64,000 nt of DNA from Humulus lupulus (Eukaryota; Streptophyta; Magnoliopsida; Rosales; Cannabaceae), in assembly GCF_963169125.1 (NCBI RefSeq), contig NC_084802.1, forward strand, positions 39,640,607-39,704,606. The letters are read 5' to 3'. Both the position numbers and the translations under genes were made by a program. Shown here piece by piece: positions 1 to 9,185 of the stretch. Under the pieces are notes generated by a model, which made no database searches, had not been told where the DNA came from, and saw only the letters and a program-made list of their open reading frames with translations. How positions within the stretch are numbered: position 1 is the first letter of the stretch; each line of letters starts with the position of its first letter.

Positions 1-288
1 ATCTTAATCTAGATCACTTGCAACTCGTATGCTGAGTAAATTGCACTAGTAACCATTCATTAAATATTACATACTTTAATATGTTACTGACTATTTTATT
101 CATTATATATGATCTTAATTCTATTGTAATAATACAAGATCATATTCTCATGAATGAATAATGAATTTTCTTGATATTATTATATAATTAAATCAAACAA
201 TAATTATAACATTCAAATATAATAAAATTGTACTTTTATTTAAATCAATAAAATGTCTTTACATATGTTTAGGGCATTAATCCTAACA
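1..288 (-). mobile_element. Partial LTR-like end, copia type
   Basis: Read on the minus strand, a terminus begins at 288 with TGTTAGGATTAATGCC and runs off the left edge of the window. The terminus at 3904 starts almost identically, and both copies carry a short AATCTAGAT block about 275 bases inside. The rest of the two stretches matches only weakly, so they may be related elements and not one LTR pair. No coding sequence is present. Confidence 0.3.
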
Positions 289-1510
289 AAAATCATATAT
301 GTTCCTAGTAGAAGGCTAAAAGCTTAGAAGACTTTTTATAGGGGGAGCACCTAGTGTCAGCTCTCCACCAACCCCTAGCACAGGTGCATCAAGTGAGCTA
401 CTACTAGTTAGGAGGGATAGTAAAGCGGGCATATGAGGACCACGAAGTGACTCATATGTCTCCATGAGTAGGAGTACTCATGGACATTACTGGGCCACCC
501 CAGTAGTGCACTGAAGCATGCTGCCAAAGGTTTATGGGTACGATTCCCTTGGCTTGTCGGTATGCCGCTTGCATGGAATGTTGCCCAATCCTCCAAGAGA
601 CGTCGTGCTGCACCATGGGCACGAGTCTTGACATGAGATGGGATGGGAAGTCTTTCGTGGGACTTGTTAACATACAAACATTGGAGGGTGCACAATGCTT
701 GAGAATGATAGAGGTCTAGTGTATACTACTAGTTTGGCAGCTAGTCTCGAGGGCCTGCCAACATGAAAGAAGTCATGGTACCATGGACGTATGGGAGTCC
801 TTGGACCGTGATAGGAGTTATTCGGATAGTATCGAATGGGGCATGACAAAAGGTGTTGGCAGGCCAGCTTGGTGTTGGCTCTTGGCCACACATGCTACCT
901 TGGCTTGCGAATGTCTGGGTGAGCATCAGTGTTGGGATTTTCCTTGCCACAGTGAGATCCTATGGACAGTGTGAGTATCTTGGCTAGAGAGCCTTGATGC
1001 ACGGAAGCACTCATAGATGCTTGAGAGTGTGACTCGACAAGAGTTGTTCGAGAGACGGAAGTGAGCAAAGGCACACGATCGCGGGAAAAATGTGCCCATT
1101 GTTATCCGAATGGTTGGAAGGCTGACCTTGGCTCAAAGGTGTCAAGGTGCCTCAGGGGCATTTCCGCTGTCAAAATGTCAGCCGGTGACACCTGGTGTGC
1201 AGGCTGCAAGTGCCAAGGAGGCACCTAGGGGCTGGGGCTCGGGATTACAAACTTTTGGAAATAACTTTAAATTCAGAAAATTAAATTACAAAAATCCTAT
1301 GCCCCATATGGCTTACAATTTTGTAGAACTAGAAAAAATTAAGAACAATTCCTAAACCCAAAACACCATATAATTAACGACTCTTAAGATCAAACATTAA
1401 TCAAAATAAACATCCATCCGTTCATCACATATTACAATAATATAAGAATGCATATTATACCCACAAAGTAGTTAATGTATGCAGAGATTAATGATCGTCC
1501 TTGTACCAAT
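289..1510. other. Unassigned stretch, GC-rich part at 340-1250
   Basis: The base composition at 340-1250 is clearly richer in G and C than the AT-rich surroundings. Short open frames occur on both strands but none shows a recognisable domain or codon pattern. Its position between two LTR-like ends suggests the non-coding interior of a large non-autonomous element, or a degraded separate insertion. I recognise no gene here. Confidence 0.25.
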
Positions 1511-3904
1511 TGTTGGTAACTGGTTTACCATATGCGCAACAAAAAGCACGGGATGGTGAGCCCAGAGATTTTAAAAAAAATATTTAAACAATTTTTAAAT
1601 AATTGAATCCATTAATATGCAAAACATTAATCAAAGAGAAAGAAAGAGATAAAGGAATTACCAGTTGTAGAATAATCAAGAATCCTCGCTATCTTTTAGT
1701 ATCTCCAACGAACATCCAATCAAAAGCAGCCTTGTGAATACTCAAACCAAGATCTTCCAAGATGTATCTCTACACCTCAAGACGTGTATGGGTACGTAGA
1801 GTAATGGTGGGAAAATTTCTGATTCACAAGATGTATTCAACTTATGAGCACTTGGAATATTAGGTCTGAGACAGTTTTTAGGGATAGGAAAATATTACGT
1901 TATATTTTTCCTTTGTGTGAAAAGCTTAGAATTTTCTCTCTAGAATATTATTTTCTTCTCTTGTTGTTTCAATTAATTTATATTAGATAGATTTATAAAA
2001 TAATTAATTAAATTCAAAATACTACTTATAAATCAACTATTAAATAAATAAATAAATAAAATATCAAGATCTAATCTTGATTCTTGTTACACTGATACAC
2101 GTCAACTATAGTGTCAGTATTGTAGTTGGCGTGTAGCACATCCCCGATTTCAGGGATGTGTTTCAACCAGTTTCTTTTAATTATTATTTAATAACTATTT
2201 ATTCAAAAATATATAAACCTGATAACTTATCTTATCAGATTAATTAAAGAATAATTATCATTTCAAATTCAAATCCAATTTGAATTATCAAAAATATTTT
2301 TTTCACATTATTTAAAGAAATAAAACTAATTAATTATCTTAATTATTTAAATGTTATTTTTCGAAAATGTCCATTTTATTTTTTTTTTAAATTCAAAAAT
2401 AATTTTTTTGAAAAAAATTAATATATTAATTAATTAAGGGTTTATACCTTTTTAGACCATGTGTTTTGTCTCATTACCTGTTTGGACCATGTATTTTGAC
2501 AACTTACTTTTTGGACCCTGTGTTTTCTAAAATAGTTCAAATAGACCTTTAAACCCGATTTTGATCAAAGTTTTTTGAATTAAAATTACAAATAATTCAT
2601 CAAACTAACAACTCAGAACAAAAATAAAGTCATTCTGCCTAAGAACTGTGTTGTTATACTCAATTTTTTGTTCATCAAAATCAGGTTTAGGGGGCTATTT
2701 GAACCATTTTACAAAACACAGGGTCCAAAAAATAATTTCCAAAACACAGGGTCCAAACAGGTAATGAGGAAAAATACAAGGTCTAAAAAACTATAAACCA
2801 TTAATTAATTTGTCTCAATTACATATTTGACCCTGAAGAACAAATTTCTTCCAAATATGTATTTTCCTTGATTTTTCCCAATTTCAACTCTTATCTTGAA
2901 TAGTGTTCATAGAGTCATCTCGGAGACCTATGGACCTATAATTTCAAGCTCCAATAAATTTATATTATTAATTAAACTATTTAATATAATAACCTTAATT
3001 TATTAATCTCAATATTATTCCACTAAAAATATGAGATTGTACTATTGTAATTATAGTCATTTATTTATTGAGTATTTTTTAGTATAAAAAATGTCCATCG
3101 ATTTAATCACTACATACAATTCATTCCTCTATTAATGGTTCATAATTAAAGTATGAATTAATTACCGTTTAACTTCTTTAATTGTATCTTGTTTCCTTAA
3201 GTACCATTAAATTTACTAGTGAAGGTTAATTCATAAACTGATTTATGAATTTGAATTTAATAGCCTTTCAGTTCCAAAAGCCAACCCTTAAGAGAACCAT
3301 TATTCAATTCCTCTCATAAAGGTATAGATTCCATATCTGTATATTATGTCTCCAGCCATTTACATCAATGAGTTCCCAAAACAAAAGTTTTTAGCCTGAT
3401 CATTTTGACAAACCATAACGAGTGAATCAAAGAACTCGTATGACCTAAAAAGGAATTCATAATAACTTCAGGAATAAGATCAATATGTATATGATCATCT
3501 TATTGATATTAACACTTATAATGTAAACGGTATTATTAAGTATTAATAACATATCGGGTCCCGTTCCTGTATAACCACTTTATACAGAGTACCTCCACTA
3601 AGATGTCATACTACATTAGTAATTCGAATCTAGATTACATGTATTAATAATACTAGTGAACTATATTTACAGTATTTATTCTAAAGATTCCATAGAACTT
3701 TGTTTTACTACGAACTATTTAAATTCGTTTCCTACAATCTTAAGATTGTAGTCACAATAAAAAATTTGAGAATTTTCAGATATTCATATAATATTATTCT
3801 ATCAATAATAATAAACAATCAGTATATGCAGAAAATTCATTTCAATTTTTTATTTCAAAAATCAGTGTTCATTATATATGCTTTAAAAGGCACTAATCCC
3901 AACA
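1511..3904 (-). mobile_element. LTR-like sequence, copia type (putative 5' LTR)
   Basis: On the minus strand this starts TGTTGGGATTAGTGCC at 3904 and may end GTTACCAACA at 1511. Next comes ATTGGTACAAGG, which loosely resembles an initiator-Met primer-binding site. A MITE lies inside at 2438-2799. The boundaries rest only on terminal TG..CA motifs. The right border abuts the PBS of the LTR at 3923-4401, so this element probably inserted into that one. Confidence 0.35.
2438..2799. mobile_element. MITE, Mutator-like, 362 bp
   Basis: Long terminal inverted repeats are visible: the left end reads GGGTTTATACC and the right end ACTATAAACC. Inverted similarity extends more than 60 bases, including TTACCTGTTTGGACC against GGTCCAAACAGGTAA. 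A 9-bp direct repeat ATTAATTAA flanks it at 2429-2437 and 2800-2808. A 9-bp TSD with long TIRs fits a Mutator-derived MITE. No coding capacity. Confidence 0.75.
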
Positions 3905-3922
3905 CTTGGCTTTGGTACCACT
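3905..3922 (-). other. Primer-binding site next to the heat-shock-element LTR
   Basis: On the minus strand, two bases after the LTR end (..CTCTACA), the sequence TGGTACCAAAGCCAAG resembles the initiator-tRNA-Met PBS TGGTATCAGAGC with substitutions. This makes the LTR at 3923-4401 a 5' LTR whose interior has been replaced by the element starting at 3904. Confidence 0.55.
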
Positions 3923-4401
3923 TGTAGAGTAGAAAATTATAACACTTTTATTATTATTATTGAAGAGTAATACAATCTTAGAACACTCTTGACAAATGGA
4001 CTCTCTTAGACACTCGTAATCTCACGCAATTGGACTATTTTCTCACTTGCACTTTTAGGCACACGTCACACTTGTATTTATAGGTTACAAAGGAAACATC
4101 CAACTCTTCCTAGAATTTTTAAACTTTATAATACATTAACTACTTTCTACTTTTCTCTAAATGACTCTAGAAATCTCTATACATTGTTTAATTAGTTCTA
4201 AGTTTCTTCAAGAACTTTCTAGAATATTTTAGATTTCTCCTAATATTTTCTAGAATATTTTAGATACAATAATGACTTCTAAATTTCTTCAAGAACTTTC
4301 TAGAATGTTCTATGTTATTCCTAGTACATTCCAGAACATTATAGAATTCTAGAACTTCTAGATACGGTAATAACTTTTAACAAACTATACATAATACAAC
4401 A
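3923..4401 (-). mobile_element. ONSEN-like copia 5' LTR, 479 bp
   Basis: On the minus strand the LTR begins TGTTGTATTATG at 4401, ends CTCTACA at 3923, and is followed by a tRNA-Met-like PBS. Its upstream half holds several arrays of alternating GAA/TTC units. A TATA-like CTATAAATAC follows at about 4075-4085, then an AATAAAAG stretch near the end. This order of clustered heat-shock elements, TATA box and short LTR is the known design of the heat-activated ATCOPIA78/ONSEN family. The interior and the second LTR are not visible, so this is a truncated copy. Assignment to ONSEN relatives is by architecture, not alignment. Confidence 0.65.
4190..4360 (-). promoter_or_regulatory. Heat-shock element cluster in LTR U3
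   Basis: Heat-shock factors bind alternating nGAAn/nTTCn units with 2-base spacing. At 4207-4224 four units alternate perfectly (TTC aa GAA ct TTC ta GAA). At 4288-4310 five do so, adding tg TTC. At 4329-4358 further units occur (TTC ca GAA, then TTC ta GAA, then cTTC), and isolated TTCTAGAA sites lie between. All are 110-290 bases upstream of the TATA-like box in the minus-strand LTR. Confidence 0.7.
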
Positions 4402-4755
4402 AGCTAGGTTGAAAACATATACTTCCAGTTCACTCTTTTTTAAGTAAATATTTTTTTTTATATGTTTATTTTTGTTCTCATTTCTCAAGATTCATTATTC
4501 TTTCTTTGCAAATGAAGATTGGGTCTTGATATATACGGCTAATTCTCAGGTATGGCTTGTCTTTTAATTTTCTTATATATTTAAACTGAATCTTATATTA
4601 TCTTGGTGCTTTGTGTTGATTTTAATAAGATTTTTATTATTATTATTCATTTAGTTTCTAAAATATATATTTTATTTTGTTTAGATTCTAAATTTTGGAT
4701 GTATTGTTTTCTTTTCTTTTTGTTGCAAGATATTAATTTGGTTGTATATTATAAA
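4402..4755. other. AT-rich spacer, no gene seen
   Basis: Low-complexity AT-rich sequence with no supported coding region. Its last nine bases (4747-4755, TATTATAAA) are the left target-site duplication of the next MITE. Confidence 0.5.
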
Positions 4756-5140
4756 GAGAGTGTTGCGATAATTCTCCTATTTTAATCTCTTGGTCAATTT
4801 TTGCTCCCAAAAACATATGTCGGAGTATTTCTTTTCTAATTTTATTTTTATGATGGTATTGGTTGTAATTATGTCATTCTTCCTACAAATTGTTTGAAAA
4901 TTTTCGAATAGTTTACAATGTCAAAATCATATTTGTATTTTTTCGAACACGCATGGTAAACCGGAATATCAAGAACTCTATTTTCAATACTGTAAACAAT
5001 TCAAAAAAATTTGAAACTTTTACGGGAAGGATATCGCAACTACAATAAACACCGGCATGGAAAAAAATACTCTGAGATGTGATTTTGAGAGTGAAGGTTG
5101 ACTAAAAGGTTGAAATAGGAGGTTATTGCTAGTACTCCTC
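4756..5140. mobile_element. MITE, Mutator-like, 385 bp
   Basis: The two ends are inverted copies: the left begins GAGAGTGTTGCGATAA and the right, read in reverse complement, GAGGAGTACTAGCAATAA. Imperfect inverted similarity runs about 75 bases and includes CTCCTATTT and GGAGTATTT blocks. A perfect 9-bp TSD TATTATAAA lies at 4747-4755 and 5141-5149. No coding sequence. Confidence 0.75.
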
Positions 5141-5361
5141 TATTATAAATATAAATATGTGAAAGTACTACATTTATGGAGTTTTTTACAAATAGTTTCT
5201 TATATCATTTTTTTATTCATAAGCACATATAGAGTGACCCCTAAATGTTGATTTTTATATGATATTTATTACTCTTTTTTCAAAAAGTGTTTGTTAAAGT
5301 TTAATTGTAGTTATAAATTTGTTTTAGTTTTCTTGGTTGTTATCAAATAATTTATTTTTGG
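5141..5361. other. Spacer without gene
   Basis: AT-rich sequence between two MITEs; no supported feature. Confidence 0.4.
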
Positions 5362-6128
5362 GAAATTTGTGGCATAAATTTCTTATGTAGTTCATTTTGT
5401 TACACTTAAATCCTTATGTAATCTTTTTGGCAGTGAAAATTACTACCATTACACAGTGGGTGCGGATGTTGGTTCCTCGGTTGCTAAGTGTGTCAAGCGA
5501 TACACGTGGCAGCATCTGATTGGCGACAAAATTCGCTTTTGAGAAATTTGTGGCATAAACACATATGTAGTCTATTTTGTTACATTTTAATCCATGAGTA
5601 AATTTTTTGTTGCCAAAAATTAAATAAAATAACTTATTCACCTCAAAAAATTACTAAAATCTAATTAACAAATTATTGAAATATTAATGAAAACAAAATA
5701 ATAAAAAAATCATCTTTAACAACTAAGAATTTAATACACGTGGCAACACTCTATTGGGCCACGTGTATTAAATTATTAGTTGTTAAAGATGAATTCTTTA
5801 TTGTCTTTGTTTTAATTAACATTTCACTAATTTGTTAATTAGATTTTAGTAATATTTTGAGGTGAATAAATTATTTTATTTAATTTTTGGCAACAAAAAT
5901 TTTTACTTAGACATTAAAGTGCAATAAAATGAAATACATATGTATTTATGCCACAAATTTTTCTGTCAATTGGGTGCTACCACATGTACCACTTGACAAG
6001 CTTAATAGCTGAGGAATCAACATCCGCTTCAAATGTGTAATGGTACTAATTTTTGCCACCAAAAAAATTTACATAGGGATTTAAGTGCAACAAAATAAAC
6101 TACATAGGGTTTTATGCCACAAATTTCT
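5362..6128. mobile_element. Nested foldback element, about 767 bp
   Basis: Almost the whole segment folds on itself. The outer ends are GAAATTTGTGGCATAAA and its inverse at 6108-6128. Blocks in the left arm (TGCGGATGTTG, TTCCTCGGTTGCTAAG) have inverted partners in the right arm near 6010-6030. The same terminal motif recurs at about 5550 and 5945, bounding an inner foldback whose centre lies at 5740-5765 between two CCACGTG-type sites. No TSD could be fixed. This looks like one MITE inserted in, or duplicated within, another of its family. Confidence 0.7.
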
Positions 6129-6667
6129 GAATACTTTTTATTTGTGGTTTTCTTGTAAGCTTGCAACACCATTTCATGTAAACTTGTGAAGTGGAATATA
6201 AGGAGATTGATCTTATATGTTGATTAATTTAGTTTATTACAAATTTGTTTGAATAAGTGTAACAACTATTTTGGATGTTTGTATTATCCATATGTTTTTA
6301 GTATTTTTGGATGATATTGTATAAGGTTTTTATTGTATTCAATGGATGTCATTATTTAAAATTATGATATGTATTTCAGACAAAATGCAAGTTTGAATGA
6401 AAACAAGTCTAATAAAATATTCAAAATTAATTAATTTTTTTTAATTTATAGGTCCAAATTCGAACAGGCCAACCCAAATCGAGTCAGGTTGCAATGTAGG
6501 TTGAATATGAGGTTTTGAAGATTTGATGTTGTTAAATGGTCCATGATTTTAGCAACCTGTCTAATTTAGCCCGACCCAAATAGATGTCATTAACTCAGCC
6601 AACCCAAATCGTGAACATCCATTACATATTACTTTCTCTGTCATTTAATTTTCTTCTTCTTATAAAC
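6129..6667. other. Spacer without gene
   Basis: AT-rich sequence with no supported coding region. It ends in TTATAAAC (6660-6667), the left TSD of the next element. Confidence 0.4.
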
Positions 6668-7003
6668 CAGTGACGGACCTAGGATTTTTGTGCAGTGATG
6701 GCTTAGAATAGACAATATATGTATTAATTGACATCGATAAACATAAAAATTATAGTTGTCTACTTCAAATAAAAATTGTAATTAATTTTAGTAGCTTTAT
6801 CTATTTTTATGAAGGATTAATTGCTTTAAAAAATATTTATGGGGGCTTTTTTGTTAATATTTAGTGAATAGTTAGTAAATTATAATGAATTTAAGGCTTT
6901 TTTTGTTATTCTTAGATAAATAATTAATAAATTTAAAGAATTTTTCATTTTCATTGGGGACTTAAGCCCTCATTGCACTAGGTCTTGTGTAGGTTTGTCT
7001 CTA
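6668..7003. mobile_element. hAT-like MITE, 336 bp
   Basis: The left end is CAGTGACGGACC and the right end in reverse complement TAGAGACAAACC, matching at 9 of 12 bases. A perfect 8-bp TSD TTATAAAC is present at 6660-6667 and 7004-7011. Eight-base TSDs and CAG-type ends are typical of hAT elements. No transposase is encoded. Confidence 0.7.
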
Positions 7004-7011
7004 TTATAAAC

Positions 7012-7344
7012 TATGGGTGCCTTTAGTAATGCTTTAGCAGGGACAATCGTTAATACGGCTAAGCTTTTGGAAACATTTCTTGTTGATAAGTAAAAAAGTA
7101 TGGCAAAATGGCTTACAACTCTCAATGAAAAAAAAAACTAAAATGTTGACTTGAAAACTCTCAACCAAAAATTATGAGGGAAATATAATAAGGATGGTGA
7201 ACATAGGAAGAAGAAATTAACACGAAATCTCTAGTGGTTCGGCATTAAAAGGCTGACATATATGTCCAAGGTGAGTTTTATTAATGAGTGGTGATTTTAA
7301 CAATGTTTTGGTATGCAAAAATTGATCTTACATTCTGCAACATT
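7012..7344. other. Spacer; probable location of the missing left MULE end
   Basis: No gene is seen. The left terminus of the MULE that follows should lie here or nearby, but I found no counterpart of its right TIR (GGGAAATTTCACTTT), so that end is decayed or lost. Confidence 0.3.
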
Positions 7345-7760
7345 TTTGCTCAATAGGTGCTCGATACTATGTAGAAGACAGTTACGTTGTGAGCTCGATG
7401 CTACTCGATAGTGGCTCGATGATAGCTCAATAGGTATAGCATTTATTTCTCAATGGTGCCCGATAGGAACTCGATATGGGTTCGATTGAACCCTAGACTA
7501 TTTGGTTCAGTAGTTTCTCGATATGTGCTTGATGGGAGCTTGATAGGGGCTCGATAATAGGCAGATGGTGTAGGTTCTGTTAAGATCTTGATGCTGCTCG
7601 ATTGTGGCTCAATATATGGTGCTTGATGGTGCTTGACTAGTACTCGATAGGGGCTCGGTGAAATGTTTGGTTAGGGTTATGTTCGGTTTAACAACTTTTT
7701 GTTTGATGTAGGATCGATTGTTGCTCGATGTAGATTTGATTATAGCTCGATAAATTTCTT
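7345..7760 (+). repeat. CTCGAT minisatellite, block 1
   Basis: Degenerate units of about 11 bases built on CTCGATRNTRG recur head to tail, for example CTCGATAGTGG followed by CTCGATGATAG. The block lies just upstream of the first recognisable transposase exon and ends near a 3' splice site (TCATCACAG, about 7820-7828), so it is probably intronic or in the leader. Confidence 0.7.
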
Positions 7761-8027
7761 TTTAAAACCTAAAAAAAAAATTAACAATTTTTTTTAACAA
7801 TTTTTTCTGTTTTTTTTCATCACAGGTTCCACTATTTACGTTTTTGTATCTTACAATGGTGTTTGGGAAATAGAAGGGAAGAAGTGGATTTTTAAGGATA
7901 CTCAATGCATAGTGACACCGATGGAGAATGACGTAACATACTTGCAACTTCTTGACATATTCCACAAGGAACTTCGTGTTGATAAATAGATGTATGGGTT
8001 GAAATTGGAGGTTCCTTACACATGTGG

Positions 8028-8654
8028 CAACCAGGCCACAGAAGATGTTTTTTTACCAATAGCTACATAAACACATATTACATTTTTCCCTTGTTGATTG
8101 AGAATCGTATCTATAGCTACTGTTGTTTTCCCAATCTGTCTGTCCCCAATAATTAATTCTCGGTGACCACATCCTATAGGTATTATAGAATCAATAGCAA
8201 CAAGTCATGTTTGAAGAGGCTCATATAAGGAACATCTCGAAATAATACCCAGAGCAAGAGATTCAATTAAATGAGATTCAGAAGCTGAAATTTCACCTTG
8301 ACCATCAATAGGTTTAGCCAAGGCATTTATAACATGACCCAAAAAATCCTCACTTACCAATATCTGAGCAATTCGTCTTGCTGCTTTTACAGAACTCCCT
8401 TCTTGTATCAGCAAACTGTCACTCATTAATACAACACTGACAGTATTTTATTCCAAATTCAGAGCAATGCCTATGGTACCCTCTTCAAATTCTACTAATT
8501 CACCTGCCATTACTTAATCAAGACCATAAATACGAGCAATAACATCACATACTTGAAGTACAGTACCGATATTTAAAATCTTTACTTCTTTATTATATTG
8601 TTCAATACGCTCACGAATAATATTACTAATTTCATCGGCTCGAATGGTTACCAT
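8028..8654 (-). pseudogene. atpA: Plastid atpA 5' fragment (ATP synthase CF1 alpha)
   Basis: Translation from ATG at 8654 gives the conserved N terminus ([19 protein letters not shown]). It continues through the regulatory and nucleotide-binding region ([17 protein letters not shown], then [15 protein letters not shown]) and breaks off at about codon 205 after VAIG. The P-loop is altered, reading RQIGKT instead of the family's RQTGKT. In-frame stops occur near codons 46 and 68 and around 8200. In the chloroplast this is the catalytic-ring alpha subunit; here it is a dead copy without a plastid promoter or transit peptide. Confidence 0.9.
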
Positions 8655-8708
8655 GAATATTTCATAATTTTTTTTTTCTTTCAAAAAAAAATCCTTGCAG
8701 TAGAAAGA

Positions 8709-9185
8709 CTAATCCATTATTTCTTTCATCATTCCAAACATGTCAATATTGGTATTGATGGTACATAAATGTAACTCGTTATTTAAACAACTATTCAGAG
8801 TTCCTAGAGCTCCTTGTAAGGCTTGTTGGAAAACTTATTGTTGAACTTGGCTAATCGCTCTTTGTTGTTCAAAATGAATGGTTTCATTTTTGTAATTTTT
8901 TTATTGTTCCAAAGTCTTAGAAGTTGAATTAATCAAATTTCATTTTTCTCGTTCTATCTCAGAATATCCATTCACTTGAAACAGATCTGCTTCCTTTTCT
9001 ACTTTTAGTAAGCGAGCCCGGGCTTTTTCCAGTTATTCTAGGGCCCTCCCGCGTAGTTCTTCTGAATTTCGAATAGTCTTCAAGATCTTCTATTTTAGAT
9101 TATCTAATAAATCACTTAATGAAAGTAGATTATCTTTCCATTCATGTAATGAGCCTGTCCTTTCTTCTCTAGTCATATTCGAATA
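8709..9185 (-). pseudogene. atpF: Plastid atpF 3' exon fragment (ATP synthase CF0 b)
   Basis: From about 9110 to the stop at 8709-8711 the frame matches the second exon of atp[47 protein letters not shown] and a terminal MKEIMD. Stops have replaced several codons, mostly Gln. The 60-70 codons preceding SDLLDN do not resemble exon 1 and may be the end of the plastid group II intron. It lies 54 bases upstream of the atpA copy, as in the plastid operon. Confidence 0.85.

Noticed and set aside
8205..8426. Independent small protein-coding gene
   Set aside because: The frame is part of the plastid atpA copy between two in-frame stops.
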